Shown here one piece after another: positions 46,201 to 54,390 of a DNA stretch of 64,000 nucleotides (position 1 is the stretch's first letter; each line of letters starts with the position of its first letter). This DNA comes from Butyricimonas paravirosa (lineage in GTDB: Bacteria > Bacteroidota > Bacteroidia > Bacteroidales > Marinifilaceae): contig NZ_CP043839.1 in NCBI RefSeq assembly GCF_032878955.1, forward strand, positions 1,364,001-1,428,000, written 5' to 3'. A program made the translations under genes and the position numbers. The notes beneath the pieces were generated by a model. That model had not been told where the DNA came from and did not search any database. It saw nothing but the letters and a program-made list of their open reading frames with translations.

Positions 46201-46976
46201 ACTGTTAATCCCGGCACCAACCCAATTAACGCTTGTGCAAGATTGGACGTCGGTTTCTTCCTTAACGTCTCCTCATCCACGATCGAATAAGCCCCCGTTG
46301 CCCGCTCCTTGGCAATCGTCTGGTATCCCGTCACCACCACATCTGCCAATGCCTCTCTATCCTCTTCCAGCACAACTTCAATAAATTCCTTATCGGTCAC
46401 CGGAATCTCCTGCTTTTTCATTCCCACAAAAGAAAACACCAACATATGCTTTCCCTCCTTCGGTAACATAATATTAAAAGCTCCGGCTGTATCCGCAACA
46501 ACTCCTAACGTCGTACCTTTCAATATCACGGTTGCTCCCGGCAGAGGCATCCCTTTCTCATCAACAACTCGCCCTTTCAATATTCTTTCCTCTTTCACAT
46601 CCTGTTTCACCGGAGTACCCTTCCATATAATAATTGTCTTTTCCTCGATTGCGAACTTCAATCCCGTCCCTTTCAGACATACTGTCAAAATATTCTCAAC
46701 AGGTTCATTCTTAAAAAAGACATCCACACATTCCATTCCCGCAATATCCGCATCGCTATACACGAAACTGAATTCCGTGTTCCGCTTGATCTCCCCGATA
46801 ACTTGTTTGATCGTAGCCTTCTCCAAGTTCATGCTCAACCGTACCTGCTGGGAATAAACCCCGGCATGCACTTGCAGCGCAAACAAAACCGATAAAATAA
46901 ACGTCGCTTTCATCATTAAAATAAGCTTCATTACTTTTCTATGCCTGTCCATGCAGGCATAAAGATTTTTTTTCAT
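43269..46976 (-). CDS. SusC/RagA-family TonB-dependent transporter with STN domain
   Basis: A full-length 1235-residue transporter. After a long signal region (about residues 1-43) come an STN domain (about 48-120, with NLEKATIKQVIGEIKRNTEF) and a carboxypeptidase-like domain (about 133-215, GRVVDEKGMPLPGATVILKG). The plug has LIVVDGFPISGY and TVLKDAAATSIYGARAANGV, then the barrel ends FTFGLRLGFKSW. The STN domain ties it to the FecR and sigma genes upstream. Its SusD and TlpA partners follow at once, so the operon is complete in the window. Confidence 0.95.
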   Translation of the reverse strand: MKKNLYACMDRHRKVMKLILMMKATFILSVLFALQVHAGVYSQQVRLSMNLEKATIKQVIGEIKRNTEFSFVYSDADIAGMECVDVFFKNEPVENILTVCLKGTGLKFAIEEKTIIIWKGTPVKQDVKEERILKGRVVDEKGMPLPGATVILKGTTLGVVADTAGAFNIMLPKEGKHMLVFSFVGMKKQEIPVTDKEFIEVVLEEDREALADVVVTGYQTIAKERATGAYSIVDEETLRKKPTSNLAQALIGLVPGLTVVSAPVDGQVRFAIRGQGTISQVSMGNANFKPDNDPLIVVDGFPISGYRLDSDPFSTINPNDVESVTVLKDAAATSIYGARAANGVIVITTKKGRTGRKLEIAADAYWSVSSRTDLDYLFNMASAENQFRFEELMHKYNPINLASNDPYTKLSSRRRYMSAPFGMLYERDNKKNLSAGDYEAKKQELIELGNREVWKDDLNEYMFQRMMRQQYNVSLRGGSEKLDYAFSASYDDEDSYLQENGKRRILLNLASNARLTKNLTFEFAVSTMFDRDENNGTSIESMRGWLSPWTRLTDDEGNFVHVATSQTVYEPLLMSGEYYAGKTPTDWTYNPAADRKYTDNYSKTMNYRVQGGFEYRTNWGLNMSAKGQYEQRRYTKHVSYEPESFYVRNLYNTYAEPLESGRYVSYFPTGGVFSNEGHTYEAYNLRGQVDYTMIKDKHMFNALVGTEVISATTEADPKVTRYGYNKYTNSVLTELDYVTKRNNIFGVSEYMPFEKLGSLSTLEDRFFSVYANASYTYDDRYSVTASFRTDASNFQAEDVRDKFSPFWSMGASWLISNERFMQEVSWVDQLKLRVSYGIAGVAAGKQGTSSVTTVAVYPGSLVYSGNEAFNTIAARGNNTLTWEKSRTLNIGADVAFFGHKLSGSIEFYNKFSYDVLANTTVPVISQGETSMLLNNAEILNRGIEFTIGSDLPVAGNLIWSGMLNYSYNHNELKKFGYTGPYMPVGPAYVVGHPIGSVGVLKAVGYTPEGYVLLEGKDGTQEIIMDYNSSHSMDYVIPREGETFNDSNWAYYLGTLAPTSSLSFSNQFSWKGLTLSFMITGQFGYYVNTTSSDSFSPASRNSAAYSKRLDKALEVYDEGYANQTSYSELPLYTDSNVDAFRSGETYLATIGAAMYFKSGFVKGDHIRLNEVFLGYDLPENLLAKQGVFSRVNIYAQASNLGLIWSANGKMDPDYPLGSLKPMPVFTFGLRLGFKSW

Positions 46977-47072
46977 AACTTTGTAATTAAGATTCTACAA
47001 TAATTCAATTCCTGTTTGCAGCAGGATTGAACGAGTTTGACAAGGAGCAGTGTTTGCAGCACGGCTCTTTGT

Positions 47073-48242
47073 TTATTTCACAATAATCATGTTTTTATTC
47101 ACTTCAAACTTCACTTTCCCGGTTCGTTCGATAAATTTCAGCACGTGAGCAATATCCTCATGTTTCTTGATGTTCAACGAGTAAGGAATTTCTTTCAACT
47201 CCTTGTTCGTATAAAACACATCGAACGAATACCAGCGGCCCAATTCCTCCAAAATAAATTCCAAGGGCTTGTTATCAAATACCAAACGGCCATCTTTCCA
47301 ACCAACATATTGTTCAACATCAACCTCGGCCACGGTTAACCGGTCATTTTCTCGATTAAAGTCAGCTTGCTGCCCGGGATTCAACTCCACTTGTTGCCCG
47401 TCAGCCTCCACGTTCACCCGTCCCTGTACCAAAGTCGTCAACACATTCACCTCCCTCGTGTAGGCCCGTACCCCGAACGAAGTTCCCAACACCCGAATCG
47501 CCACCTGCTGCGCCTCGACAATAAAAGGCTGTTTCTCGTTACGTTGCACGTCAAAATATCCCTCTCCCGTCAAGTACACTTTCCGCTTCTTTCCCCTGAA
47601 TTGTTTCGGGAATCTCAATTCCGATTCGGCATTCAGATAAACCGTTGTTCCGTCAGCTAACACCAAAGTATATTCTCCCCCGCGAGGAACACGCAGTGTA
47701 TGATATATCTCGCAGGAATCTTGTAGCCCACCGGAAACAACCTCCGTGTAATTCAACGTATCACCGCTATTTCTCACGCCCTCTTCCAAAGCCCTGTTCA
47801 TTTCCCGATCCAACATCACTTTCGTACCGTCAGGCAACACCAATTCTGCCATGGATGCTCCGGGAACAATCCGTGAAGAAGTTTTCTCCGACTTCACTTC
47901 CCGAGTACTATCCCACGAAAGATACACGATCCCACCTACCAACAAAGGCAAAATAAACAAGGCTGCATAACGCATCCACAACATTTTCCGAGAAGATCGT
48001 TTCTTCCGTACTGTCCGGCTTAAAATCCGGTTCCATTCCAGTTCTTGCTGTTCCGGGGTCTTCACGAAACGACGAATCCCGCTCTCCAATCGTTCCATGG
48101 AAACCACGTTACGAAACAATTCTTCATGTTCCGCTCGCTCGTCTCTCCAACGCTTTAGCTCGTCCATCTCCCCCTCACTTAACTCTCCTTTCACGTAACG
48201 GACGACCAATTGTTTTATCCGGTCATTATTCTGAATCTCCAT
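47073..48242 (-). CDS. FecR-type anti-sigma factor / sigma regulator
   Basis: A 389-residue inner-membrane regulator paired with the sigma factor upstream and the STN-bearing SusC downstream. The cytoplasmic N-region is LVVRYVKGELSEGEMDELKR; one membrane helix lies near residues 88-106 (YAALFILPLLVGGIVYLSW). The periplasmic FecR domain includes LRVPRGGEYTLVLADGTTVYL and YFDVQRNEKQPFIVEAQQ. A DUF4974-like tail ends FEVNKNMIIVK. The start is an ATG with no better alternative. Confidence 0.94.
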   Translation of the reverse strand: MEIQNNDRIKQLVVRYVKGELSEGEMDELKRWRDERAEHEELFRNVVSMERLESGIRRFVKTPEQQELEWNRILSRTVRKKRSSRKMLWMRYAALFILPLLVGGIVYLSWDSTREVKSEKTSSRIVPGASMAELVLPDGTKVMLDREMNRALEEGVRNSGDTLNYTEVVSGGLQDSCEIYHTLRVPRGGEYTLVLADGTTVYLNAESELRFPKQFRGKKRKVYLTGEGYFDVQRNEKQPFIVEAQQVAIRVLGTSFGVRAYTREVNVLTTLVQGRVNVEADGQQVELNPGQQADFNRENDRLTVAEVDVEQYVGWKDGRLVFDNKPLEFILEELGRWYSFDVFYTNKELKEIPYSLNIKKHEDIAHVLKFIERTGKVKFEVNKNMIIVK

Positions 48243-48390
48243 ATTCTGATATTCATTTTATACTAAAGCACGCAAACATTCATTTGGTGTAATACAAAAA
48301 CCAATTATTTTTTACTCGAATCAAAATATTTTTCTAATCATACCTTATTTCAAGGGTTAAGTAACCCTTTTCACAAGGTTATAATACCCC

Positions 48391-48434
48391 ATCGCCCTTC
48401 TATCGCCCTTTCATCGCCCTTTCATCGCCGTTCT
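48391..48434. repeat. Four 11-bp tandem repeats upstream of a FecR gene
   Basis: Units ATCGCCCTTCT, ATCGCCCTTTC, ATCGCCCTTTC and ATCGCCGTTCT follow directly. They lie in the 289-base space between the sigma and FecR genes. The flanks have a CCTTTTCACAAGG stem just before them (about 48366-48379). No gene is seen in this spacer. Confidence 0.65.
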
Positions 48435-48531
48435 GGAAGGACGAGGAAAGGTTAAAGAATAGGTCTTGTAACGCCCGTTTGGTAGTTAAACCCTAGTATT
48501 ACAGTAGTAAAGCCTTAGTATTAGTAAGTAT

Positions 48532-49089
48532 TCAAGAAATCCAGGTAAGTAAAGAAAGAACGTTTTTCAACCGTTCCCTCATATAATGATTGGCATTATT
48601 CTTATGCTTTTTGACCGTGTTGACCGAGATATTCAACGTTTGTGCAATCTCCTCATGACTTTTCCCGTCGAGGCTCATCTGGTAAACTTCTTTACATGCC
48701 GGGGGTAATTCGTTAAAGACCTCCGATAGGGTTTGAAATATCTCCGATTCCAGAATCCGATCCAGAAATGACTCGGAATCCTCCCCCTCTGTTACCACCC
48801 GCCTAGCATATTTATCCTCCACCTGCTGATGGCGCATCAAATTGAGACAGTCATTCCGGACGGCTTTATACAAATAAGCCTTCACGGCATATTCCCCCCG
48901 GAAATCAGCTCTCTTCTCCCATAAATCGACAAAAGCATCCTGCACGACATCATCAATCATCGTGTCCTCGTTCAAGTACTTCGCAGCAAAATAACGTAAT
49001 GCGACCGCAAACTTGTCATACAAGACACGGAAAGCCTTCTCGTCCCCTTGAGAAAAATCAATGATAATATCTAGCTCTTTATCACCCAA
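48532..49089 (-). CDS. ECF-subfamily RNA polymerase sigma factor
   Basis: A 185-residue sigma factor with region 2 (DVVQDAFVDLWEKRADF, then AYLYKAVRNDCLNLMR) and region 4 (LPPACKEVYQMSLDGKSHEE, IAQTLNISVNTVKKHK). It should direct the FecR-SusC-SusD-TlpA operon downstream. The best start is TTG; no ATG lies near the N-terminus in frame. TATCTTTG at 49150-49143 on this strand is an exact promoter box, 54 bases before that start. Confidence 0.92.
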   Translation of the reverse strand: MGDKELDIIIDFSQGDEKAFRVLYDKFAVALRYFAAKYLNEDTMIDDVVQDAFVDLWEKRADFRGEYAVKAYLYKAVRNDCLNLMRHQQVEDKYARRVVTEGEDSESFLDRILESEIFQTLSEVFNELPPACKEVYQMSLDGKSHEEIAQTLNISVNTVKKHKNNANHYMRERLKNVLSLLTWIS

Positions 49090-49142
49090 ATTGATATTAT
49101 TTAAAACTACTCGATCTAACTTTTATCCTTCCCAACCGTTTA

Positions 49143-49150
49143 CAAAGATA
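49143..49150 (-). promoter_or_regulatory. Likely promoter box for the second ECF sigma gene
   Basis: TATCTTTG (minus strand) matches TAnnTTTG exactly. It lies 54 bases before the TTG start of the sigma gene; a matching minus-33 box is not clear. Confidence 0.45.
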
Positions 49151-49313
49151 AAACTTTTATTTCAGAACGAGATATAAAAATAGAGAGACCCGGCAATAAA
49201 CCTTTTCACTCCCGTTTTGTCTTAAATGTAAATGCATTTTTAAAACGCATGAAATTTATCGACCACTTAAAATTCTAAATTCCATGCCATTACAAACGTT
49301 AATAAAACAAAGT

Positions 49314-49811
49314 ATGAAAACAGTAACCCTAATTATCTCGTCGCTTTTTCTTTTCATGGCATTAGGAGTAAGCGCACAACAACACGGCCCACAACATCGC
49401 GGGCAAAGAGGTCACATGAACCCCGAAGAAATGGTAAAGAAACAGGTTGAACAAATGAAAACCGAGTTGAAACTCAACGAGCAACAAGAAAAACAGGTGA
49501 AAGATTTGTTTACCGAAAACCTCAAGAAGAGAGAGGAACTCATGAAAAAATATCAAGGACAACGAGATTCCGTGATGGTCTACATGAAAAAGATGGAAGA
49601 CCAGCAAAACCTTTCCCTAAAGAAAATCTTGACAGAAGAGCAATATAAAACTTATTTGACTAATCTGGAAAAGAGAAAACAAGAAATGGAAAAACGCCGG
49701 AAAGAGATGATGGATAAACGTGGCGGACAAAGAGGCGGCCACGGCGCCCCTGCTACCGTGAATGAAGACCACGAATGTAACGGTTGCGGTGGTTGTGGTA
49801 AACACAAGTAA
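49314..49811 (+). CDS. Small exported Spy/LTXXQ-like helical protein with Cys-rich tail
   Basis: A 165-residue exported protein. A signal peptide (KTVTLIISSLFLFMALGVSA) is followed by a mostly helical, charged body with MKTELKLNEQQEKQVKDL and LKKILTEEQYKTYLTNLEKR, close to the LTXXQ pattern of Spy/CpxP-type envelope chaperones. The C-terminus is unusual: after a Gly/His/Arg-rich linker it ends CNGCGGCGKHK, three close Cys that could bind metal or form disulfides. The start MKTV is preferred to one ten codons upstream. It is monocistronic, ending in a terminator. Confidence 0.75.
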   Translation: MKTVTLIISSLFLFMALGVSAQQHGPQHRGQRGHMNPEEMVKKQVEQMKTELKLNEQQEKQVKDLFTENLKKREELMKKYQGQRDSVMVYMKKMEDQQNLSLKKILTEEQYKTYLTNLEKRKQEMEKRRKEMMDKRGGQRGGHGAPATVNEDHECNGCGGCGKHK

Positions 49812-49833
49812 TCCCATATATTGATCAAATCAT

Positions 49834-49875
49834 AAAGCCGAACCATTTTCTCGTTAGCAGAAATGATTCGGCTTT
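49834..49875. terminator. Bidirectional terminator between convergent genes
   Basis: AAAGCCGAACCATTT (49834-49848) pairs with AAATGATTCGGCTTT (49861-49875) with one mismatch. It ends the Spy-like gene on the left and the TlpA-like gene on the right. Confidence 0.8.
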
Positions 49876-49894
49876 ATTTATGAATAGAAATCCT

Positions 49895-50932
49895 CTACTC
49901 CCCCAATTTTTGCTCTAAAATCTTCCGCACCTCTTCCGGCTTCGGATTCACAGCAAGAATCGTCCCGTCCCGATCGACCAGAAAGACACCGCCCCCGGCA
50001 TTTCCCAACATATAACGGGTCCACAATTTCTGCCCATCATCCAGCTCGACCAGTTGCAACCAAGGGTATTTATCCTGAGCAATAGCCTGCTTCATCCGCT
50101 CTGTATTCTTGAATTCCCTAGCAACACCGACAATCTCGAAACCTTTATCCTTATACTTCTCGTAAATCGGGATCATCATTTTCGCCTTTGCCCGGCAAGG
50201 CATACACCATGAGGCCCATAAATCAATGATCGCAATTTTCCCTTTGATCACCTCCGAAACATTTACCACACGCCCCTCCAAATCCGGAGCCTCAAATTCC
50301 ACGTAATGCCCGCCCGGTTTCACGGAATGAAAACCATCGATCAACATCTTTCCCAAACAGGTATATTTACTGGACGCGAATTTTTCTGCCAACACGTGAT
50401 AAGCATTTTCCAATTCATCATCCAGCTCCGCCTGATACACCTGACGCCGTTGCAATTCGTCCACCACGAGGAAATAGTACAACTCATCCCATTGCCCCGC
50501 ACAGAATTTATGCATGAAAGAGAAACGTTTCCAGCCGATCTCCTGTTGTTGCAATTCTTGGTATTTCCGGTATCTATCATTAAAAATCCCTCCCCGTATC
50601 TCGTAGCTCTTATCGACATTCACCGTGATATGCAATTTCCCGTTCTCGACGATAAACGGGACGGTGTACCACACTCTCGGATTCTTAGTTACAAAGATCA
50701 ATTTGTAACCCTCCACGTGCGGTAATTCCAGCACGTATTTAAAACGTCCATCCTCTACCGGAACGTACGTCCCGTGGTAACGGGAATCCACCGTGGCATC
50801 TACTAAAAGCACCTCCTTTGCCTCCATACCGATCAACTCGCCACGAATCACGCAACGAACCTTTTTCTCCCCCGCGATAGCCAGATTTCCCACGAACAAA
50901 AGCAATATCAGGCATTTCAAATAATTCGTCAT
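49895..50932 (-). CDS. TlpA-like periplasmic thioredoxin family protein
   Basis: A 345-residue exported thioredoxin-fold protein. A signal peptide (about residues 1-20) is followed by an N-terminal beta domain (25-110, VRCVIRGELIGMEAKEVLLV), a helical middle and a C-terminal TlpA domain. Redox cysteines are C243 and C246 in WASWCMPCRAKA. It closes the third SusCD operon, as the other TlpA-like gene closes the second, which suggests that both loci handle cargo with disulfides or need thiol chemistry. It lacks a clear lipobox. Confidence 0.88.
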   Translation of the reverse strand: MTNYLKCLILLLFVGNLAIAGEKKVRCVIRGELIGMEAKEVLLVDATVDSRYHGTYVPVEDGRFKYVLELPHVEGYKLIFVTKNPRVWYTVPFIVENGKLHITVNVDKSYEIRGGIFNDRYRKYQELQQQEIGWKRFSFMHKFCAGQWDELYYFLVVDELQRRQVYQAELDDELENAYHVLAEKFASSKYTCLGKMLIDGFHSVKPGGHYVEFEAPDLEGRVVNVSEVIKGKIAIIDLWASWCMPCRAKAKMMIPIYEKYKDKGFEIVGVAREFKNTERMKQAIAQDKYPWLQLVELDDGQKLWTRYMLGNAGGGVFLVDRDGTILAVNPKPEEVRKILEQKLGE

Positions 50933-50950
50933 ATCTTCTCATTTACAAGT

Positions 50951-50975
50951 AAAAAAGGAGTCGCAAGCGACTCCT
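50951..50975 (-). terminator. Intrinsic terminator after the lipoprotein gene
   Basis: AGGAGTCGC and GCGACTCCT are perfect 9-base arms with AA between. On the minus strand the stem is followed by six T. It lies between the lipoprotein gene and the TlpA-like gene, so the latter may be expressed less or from its own promoter. Confidence 0.8.
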
Positions 50976-50992
50976 CGAAACTACATTCATCA

Positions 50993-51997
50993 CTATTTTA
51001 TAACCGGAAATCCTTCCTGCTCCCGATCCAAACGATACAAATGATAAAAATTACCGTTTCCGGATTCATAAGTTACATTCATCACCTCTCCCTTACCATT
51101 ATCACTTTTAACAAGGAAACCATATTCATCCAACGCGTAAGAAGTCGTTTCTCCATTCAAGTTCAACGATAATGTTCGGGTATCACTATAATTTTTTTCC
51201 AACGAGTAACCATCACCCTTTACCGAAACCAAATTGTTACCTGAATACGTGTAAATCCGATCTTCCATCAAAACCCAACTTTCCTCACTCTGGTTATTCA
51301 CCGTGTAAATGCGATTCGTCACGATCTTCCCCCCGTGATATTCATACTCGCATTTATAAAGTTCACGAGACACGTAATCTTTCGCATTTCCCGGGCTATA
51401 CTTATCAACAAACAAACGAACATTCAACACGCTTCCTTTCTCGTCGTACTCGTATATATAAGTTTCAACCCGTTCCAAAGGATAATCATTATTAAAATCC
51501 TCACCCACCCCAAAATCTTTTTTCGGTGTAAAATAAGAGATTTTCTGTCTGGTAACTACACTCTCTTCATCAAGCGTAAGTGCTACTTCGTAAATAGTTT
51601 TCGCAACCAACGGGATACTATCTTCTAACGAATAATTTCCCGCTCCATATTTCCGGGCTAACTCTTGATCCAAATCAGCGATGGCATTCGCATCAATCTT
51701 GTACACGTAATCATCCAGAGAATATGTCATCACACCCTGTTCCTTCGTGATCACAAGTTCTCCTTTCTGGCGTCCGTTCTTATCGAATCGCTCTATGGTC
51801 GAGATCTTATCATTCTCATACGCCAATTTTAGCGTGTAATCCCCCCAATGCTCATTATGCCCCGTGATCTCTTTGACACGAACCGGGTTAACAACTTGCT
51901 TGCCCACTTTGACATCATCGTCATCATTACAAGAAACCCAGACAACAGCAAATAACAACAGACATCCTATATTTCTTAACATCAATTTCATAACCAA
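50993..51997 (-). CDS. Exported lipoprotein of unknown function in a SusCD operon
   Basis: A 334-residue lipoprotein with lipobox VVWVSC and an acidic +1 run (NDDDDVK), which suggests surface export. The body is rich in beta strands of the type YTLKLAYENDKISTIERFD, GNNLVSVKGDGYSLEKNYS and YALDEYGFLVKSDNGKG, resembling YD/RHS-like repeats. I do not recognise a named family. It lies 6 bases after the PKD-like gene and is followed by a strong terminator, so it is the last gene of the main transcript. Confidence 0.75.
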   Translation of the reverse strand: MVMKLMLRNIGCLLLFAVVWVSCNDDDDVKVGKQVVNPVRVKEITGHNEHWGDYTLKLAYENDKISTIERFDKNGRQKGELVITKEQGVMTYSLDDYVYKIDANAIADLDQELARKYGAGNYSLEDSIPLVAKTIYEVALTLDEESVVTRQKISYFTPKKDFGVGEDFNNDYPLERVETYIYEYDEKGSVLNVRLFVDKYSPGNAKDYVSRELYKCEYEYHGGKIVTNRIYTVNNQSEESWVLMEDRIYTYSGNNLVSVKGDGYSLEKNYSDTRTLSLNLNGETTSYALDEYGFLVKSDNGKGEVMNVTYESGNGNFYHLYRLDREQEGFPVIK

Positions 51998-52003
51998 TAT
52001 ATT

Positions 52004-53599
52004 TTAATAACCACTCGTATTATTATAAGTCACGCTCGTAATCCGTCCAAAACCCTCGTATCTTCCATGAACGTCACGATTGGGTTCCAACGTTCCACTC
52101 CTCAATTGTGTAATAGGGATCGTGATCACTTTACCCTCTCCTGTTGACTCCTTGTAAGTCGTTATCACCAACAATCTATTTTGCGCACTCTGAGTAGAAA
52201 TTCCGGTAGAAGAACCAGAATTTGACACGTTCATTCGGGAATACTCTTCACGCCACAATCTCATCGAAGTAATATCACCATCCCTTTCTTTATCCACTGC
52301 ATAACGAGGCTCTGCCACAACTTCACCTGCATTTCCCAACGAGAATGTATAAATCTGATCTTTGGTTGCATAATAAAAATCAGGAGATACCGGAGATGAG
52401 GCAAAGCCGACAGCCTCGCTTATACCAGGACAATGAGATAAATCAAACTTCCCAACCCCAACTTTTTCATTAGAACCGTAAGAGTCGTATTTCATCATTC
52501 CCAACCATCTTTCATTTCCTTGTTCAGCCTTGAAAACCGTCAACAATTGAGAATTTTCACCCTCTCCCATCCATATCGCATCGTATGCACCAATATTATT
52601 CACGTCAAAAGCTGCACTTGAACTCTGTTTCGGGAATTGTTGGAAGGAATCATACCAACTGCTCACAACCAATATTCGTTGATTTTTTTTATCAAAAACA
52701 TAAGGGAATTCATTATAATATGAACCACAGACTCCCATCATCGTGACATAATAATCCCGTTCATCAAAATCCGGTGGTAAAAGATAAAAATCATACGTCA
52801 AATTTCCCCAGTTGGTTGTTCTCCGATAAACATGACCATCTAAATTTAATAATTCCAATCCTTTATAATTCCACAAAAGAATCCCTTTAGGCACAAATTC
52901 AGATTCATCTATCGGGAAAACAAATATATCATTGTTTTTTTCCTTATCGACCAACTCATAAGGATCTACCCGATAAACATTCTCCGCTGTAACGAAGGTC
53001 AAAGTACGACAATCACCGGATCTAATCAATGAAGACATTCCTGTTACAACTCCATCCAACAAATGTTGATTCACGGAAGAATAGACATTTCTGAAAATAC
53101 GGGTATCCTTATCCGTGAAATTACGCGTGGAAAAGTTCATCGACATGATCAAGGAAATATCCGAATTTTGCCCGTCACGCGTGTCTGCCACGAACAATCC
53201 CGTTCCTAAGGATGCCTGCACGGAAACTGAAATTCGGGCAAATTCCTGAATCCCGGTTGTTTTATCTGTCACGGTCAAAATCAAATTATACGCTTTACTA
53301 TCCGGAACCACGGAAATCGGCTCGCTAAACGTCATCTTGTGTGACAACACTGTTTCCGGATACTTGTCTCCCTGTATTTTCCACTCGTATGTCAAGTTTT
53401 CATCTTTTACCCCATTTTTATAAATGATTGGGCTAATCTTCAACGTGTCGAATTGAAAAACATTCACCGAAGTCGATGCATCTCCAAAGTCGATCACAAT
53501 GGGCTTCACAACTTCGAAATCAGTGGACGACTTGTCATCATAACAAGAAGTCGCCACGACCGTCATGAATAATAAGAAGAATATGGATAATTTTTTCAT
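52004..53599 (-). CDS. PKD-like exported lipoprotein of a SusCD operon
   Basis: A 531-residue lipoprotein (lipobox VVATSC) resembling the PKD-like family found after SusCD-DUF4843 genes in Bacteroidota. An N-terminal Ig-like region includes NLTYEWKIQGDKYPETVLSH and YNLILTVTDKTTGIQEFARI. A beta-propeller-like domain follows, with blades such as ILLWNYKGLELLNLDGHVY and FYYATKDQIYTFSLGNAGEV. It would sit on the cell surface and help bind the substrate. The ATG at 53599 starts the signal peptide; the frame is open to 53632. Confidence 0.82.
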   Translation of the reverse strand: MKKLSIFFLLFMTVVATSCYDDKSSTDFEVVKPIVIDFGDASTSVNVFQFDTLKISPIIYKNGVKDENLTYEWKIQGDKYPETVLSHKMTFSEPISVVPDSKAYNLILTVTDKTTGIQEFARISVSVQASLGTGLFVADTRDGQNSDISLIMSMNFSTRNFTDKDTRIFRNVYSSVNQHLLDGVVTGMSSLIRSGDCRTLTFVTAENVYRVDPYELVDKEKNNDIFVFPIDESEFVPKGILLWNYKGLELLNLDGHVYRRTTNWGNLTYDFYLLPPDFDERDYYVTMMGVCGSYYNEFPYVFDKKNQRILVVSSWYDSFQQFPKQSSSAAFDVNNIGAYDAIWMGEGENSQLLTVFKAEQGNERWLGMMKYDSYGSNEKVGVGKFDLSHCPGISEAVGFASSPVSPDFYYATKDQIYTFSLGNAGEVVAEPRYAVDKERDGDITSMRLWREEYSRMNVSNSGSSTGISTQSAQNRLLVITTYKESTGEGKVITIPITQLRSGTLEPNRDVHGRYEGFGRITSVTYNNTSGY

Positions 53600-53632
53600 T
53601 ATTTCTTTCTTTATCGCATTAAACATCATCAA

Positions 53633-54379
53633 TTAAGGCATCACGACTTCATCCCCCTCATACTTGCCATCCTCATGTCGCAAGGGTTCTCCGGGATGTT
53701 CCCGATTATATTTATACAATGCAGCTCTCACTTGTGCCACCGCAGCATCCAACTCCGTGTAAGTCCACTCAACCATTCCCTCTGGCACCTCAATATCAAA
53801 AGGAATTAACGGCAAGTCTAGCACTCCTAAAATGAAACGATACCAACTAACAGAAAAATTACCGAAATACCAAGAAAGATAGCTCCAATTGGATGGTTGT
53901 GTTAATTGATCAGTTACAGACAAAGAAAAATAACGTCTATCGAAACCAGCTAAGGGAAAATCCTCATTGGGCACCAACTTCACGTGAACGATAAAAGTGC
54001 TATCACTCATATCCTTCGTGCGATGGAGTTCAACTGCCGCAGAACCTTCAAACTTACCGGCAGGCACTATTCCCTCCAACAATTGGTATTGCTCCGGACG
54101 TGCAGTATTCACGTAGTTCGTATCACCTTCAACGACAGCAATCATGACTTTCCGGTCATAATTCACAGAATCACCCGTTGTCACCACCCGGATGTTTTGC
54201 ACGTAAACATCTCCACCCAAATTGGTTACAAAACTATACTCGCTCTCTGCCTTTCCATAAAAATACACGCCGGCTGCTTGCTCGTACATCAATGTTTTTT
54301 CCTGTTCGCAAGCAGACAAAAGACCTAAAAACAGAGCGCCCATCAGCCATCTGCTAATAATTCTCTTTATATTTTTCAT
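53633..54379 (-). CDS. DUF4843-like exported lipoprotein
   Basis: A 248-residue lipoprotein with signal and lipobox GLLSAC. The body begins TLMYEQAAGVYFYGKAESEY and has a beta-rich domain with FIVHVKLVPNEDFPLAGFDR, in keeping with the DUF4843 group that occurs between SusD and PKD-like genes. Its function is not known. The ATG at 54379 is chosen; the frame extends to 54433 inside the SusD gene. Gene order and spacing (11 bases after SusD) show it belongs to this operon. Confidence 0.8.
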   Translation of the reverse strand: MKNIKRIISRWLMGALFLGLLSACEQEKTLMYEQAAGVYFYGKAESEYSFVTNLGGDVYVQNIRVVTTGDSVNYDRKVMIAVVEGDTNYVNTARPEQYQLLEGIVPAGKFEGSAAVELHRTKDMSDSTFIVHVKLVPNEDFPLAGFDRRYFSLSVTDQLTQPSNWSYLSWYFGNFSVSWYRFILGVLDLPLIPFDIEVPEGMVEWTYTELDAAVAQVRAALYKYNREHPGEPLRHEDGKYEGDEVVMP

Positions 54380-54390
54380 ATTCGTTCTTT

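Noticed and set aside
48391..48434. CRISPR array
   Set aside because: The repeat unit is 11 bases without spacers, so it is a simple tandem repeat; no cas gene is nearby.
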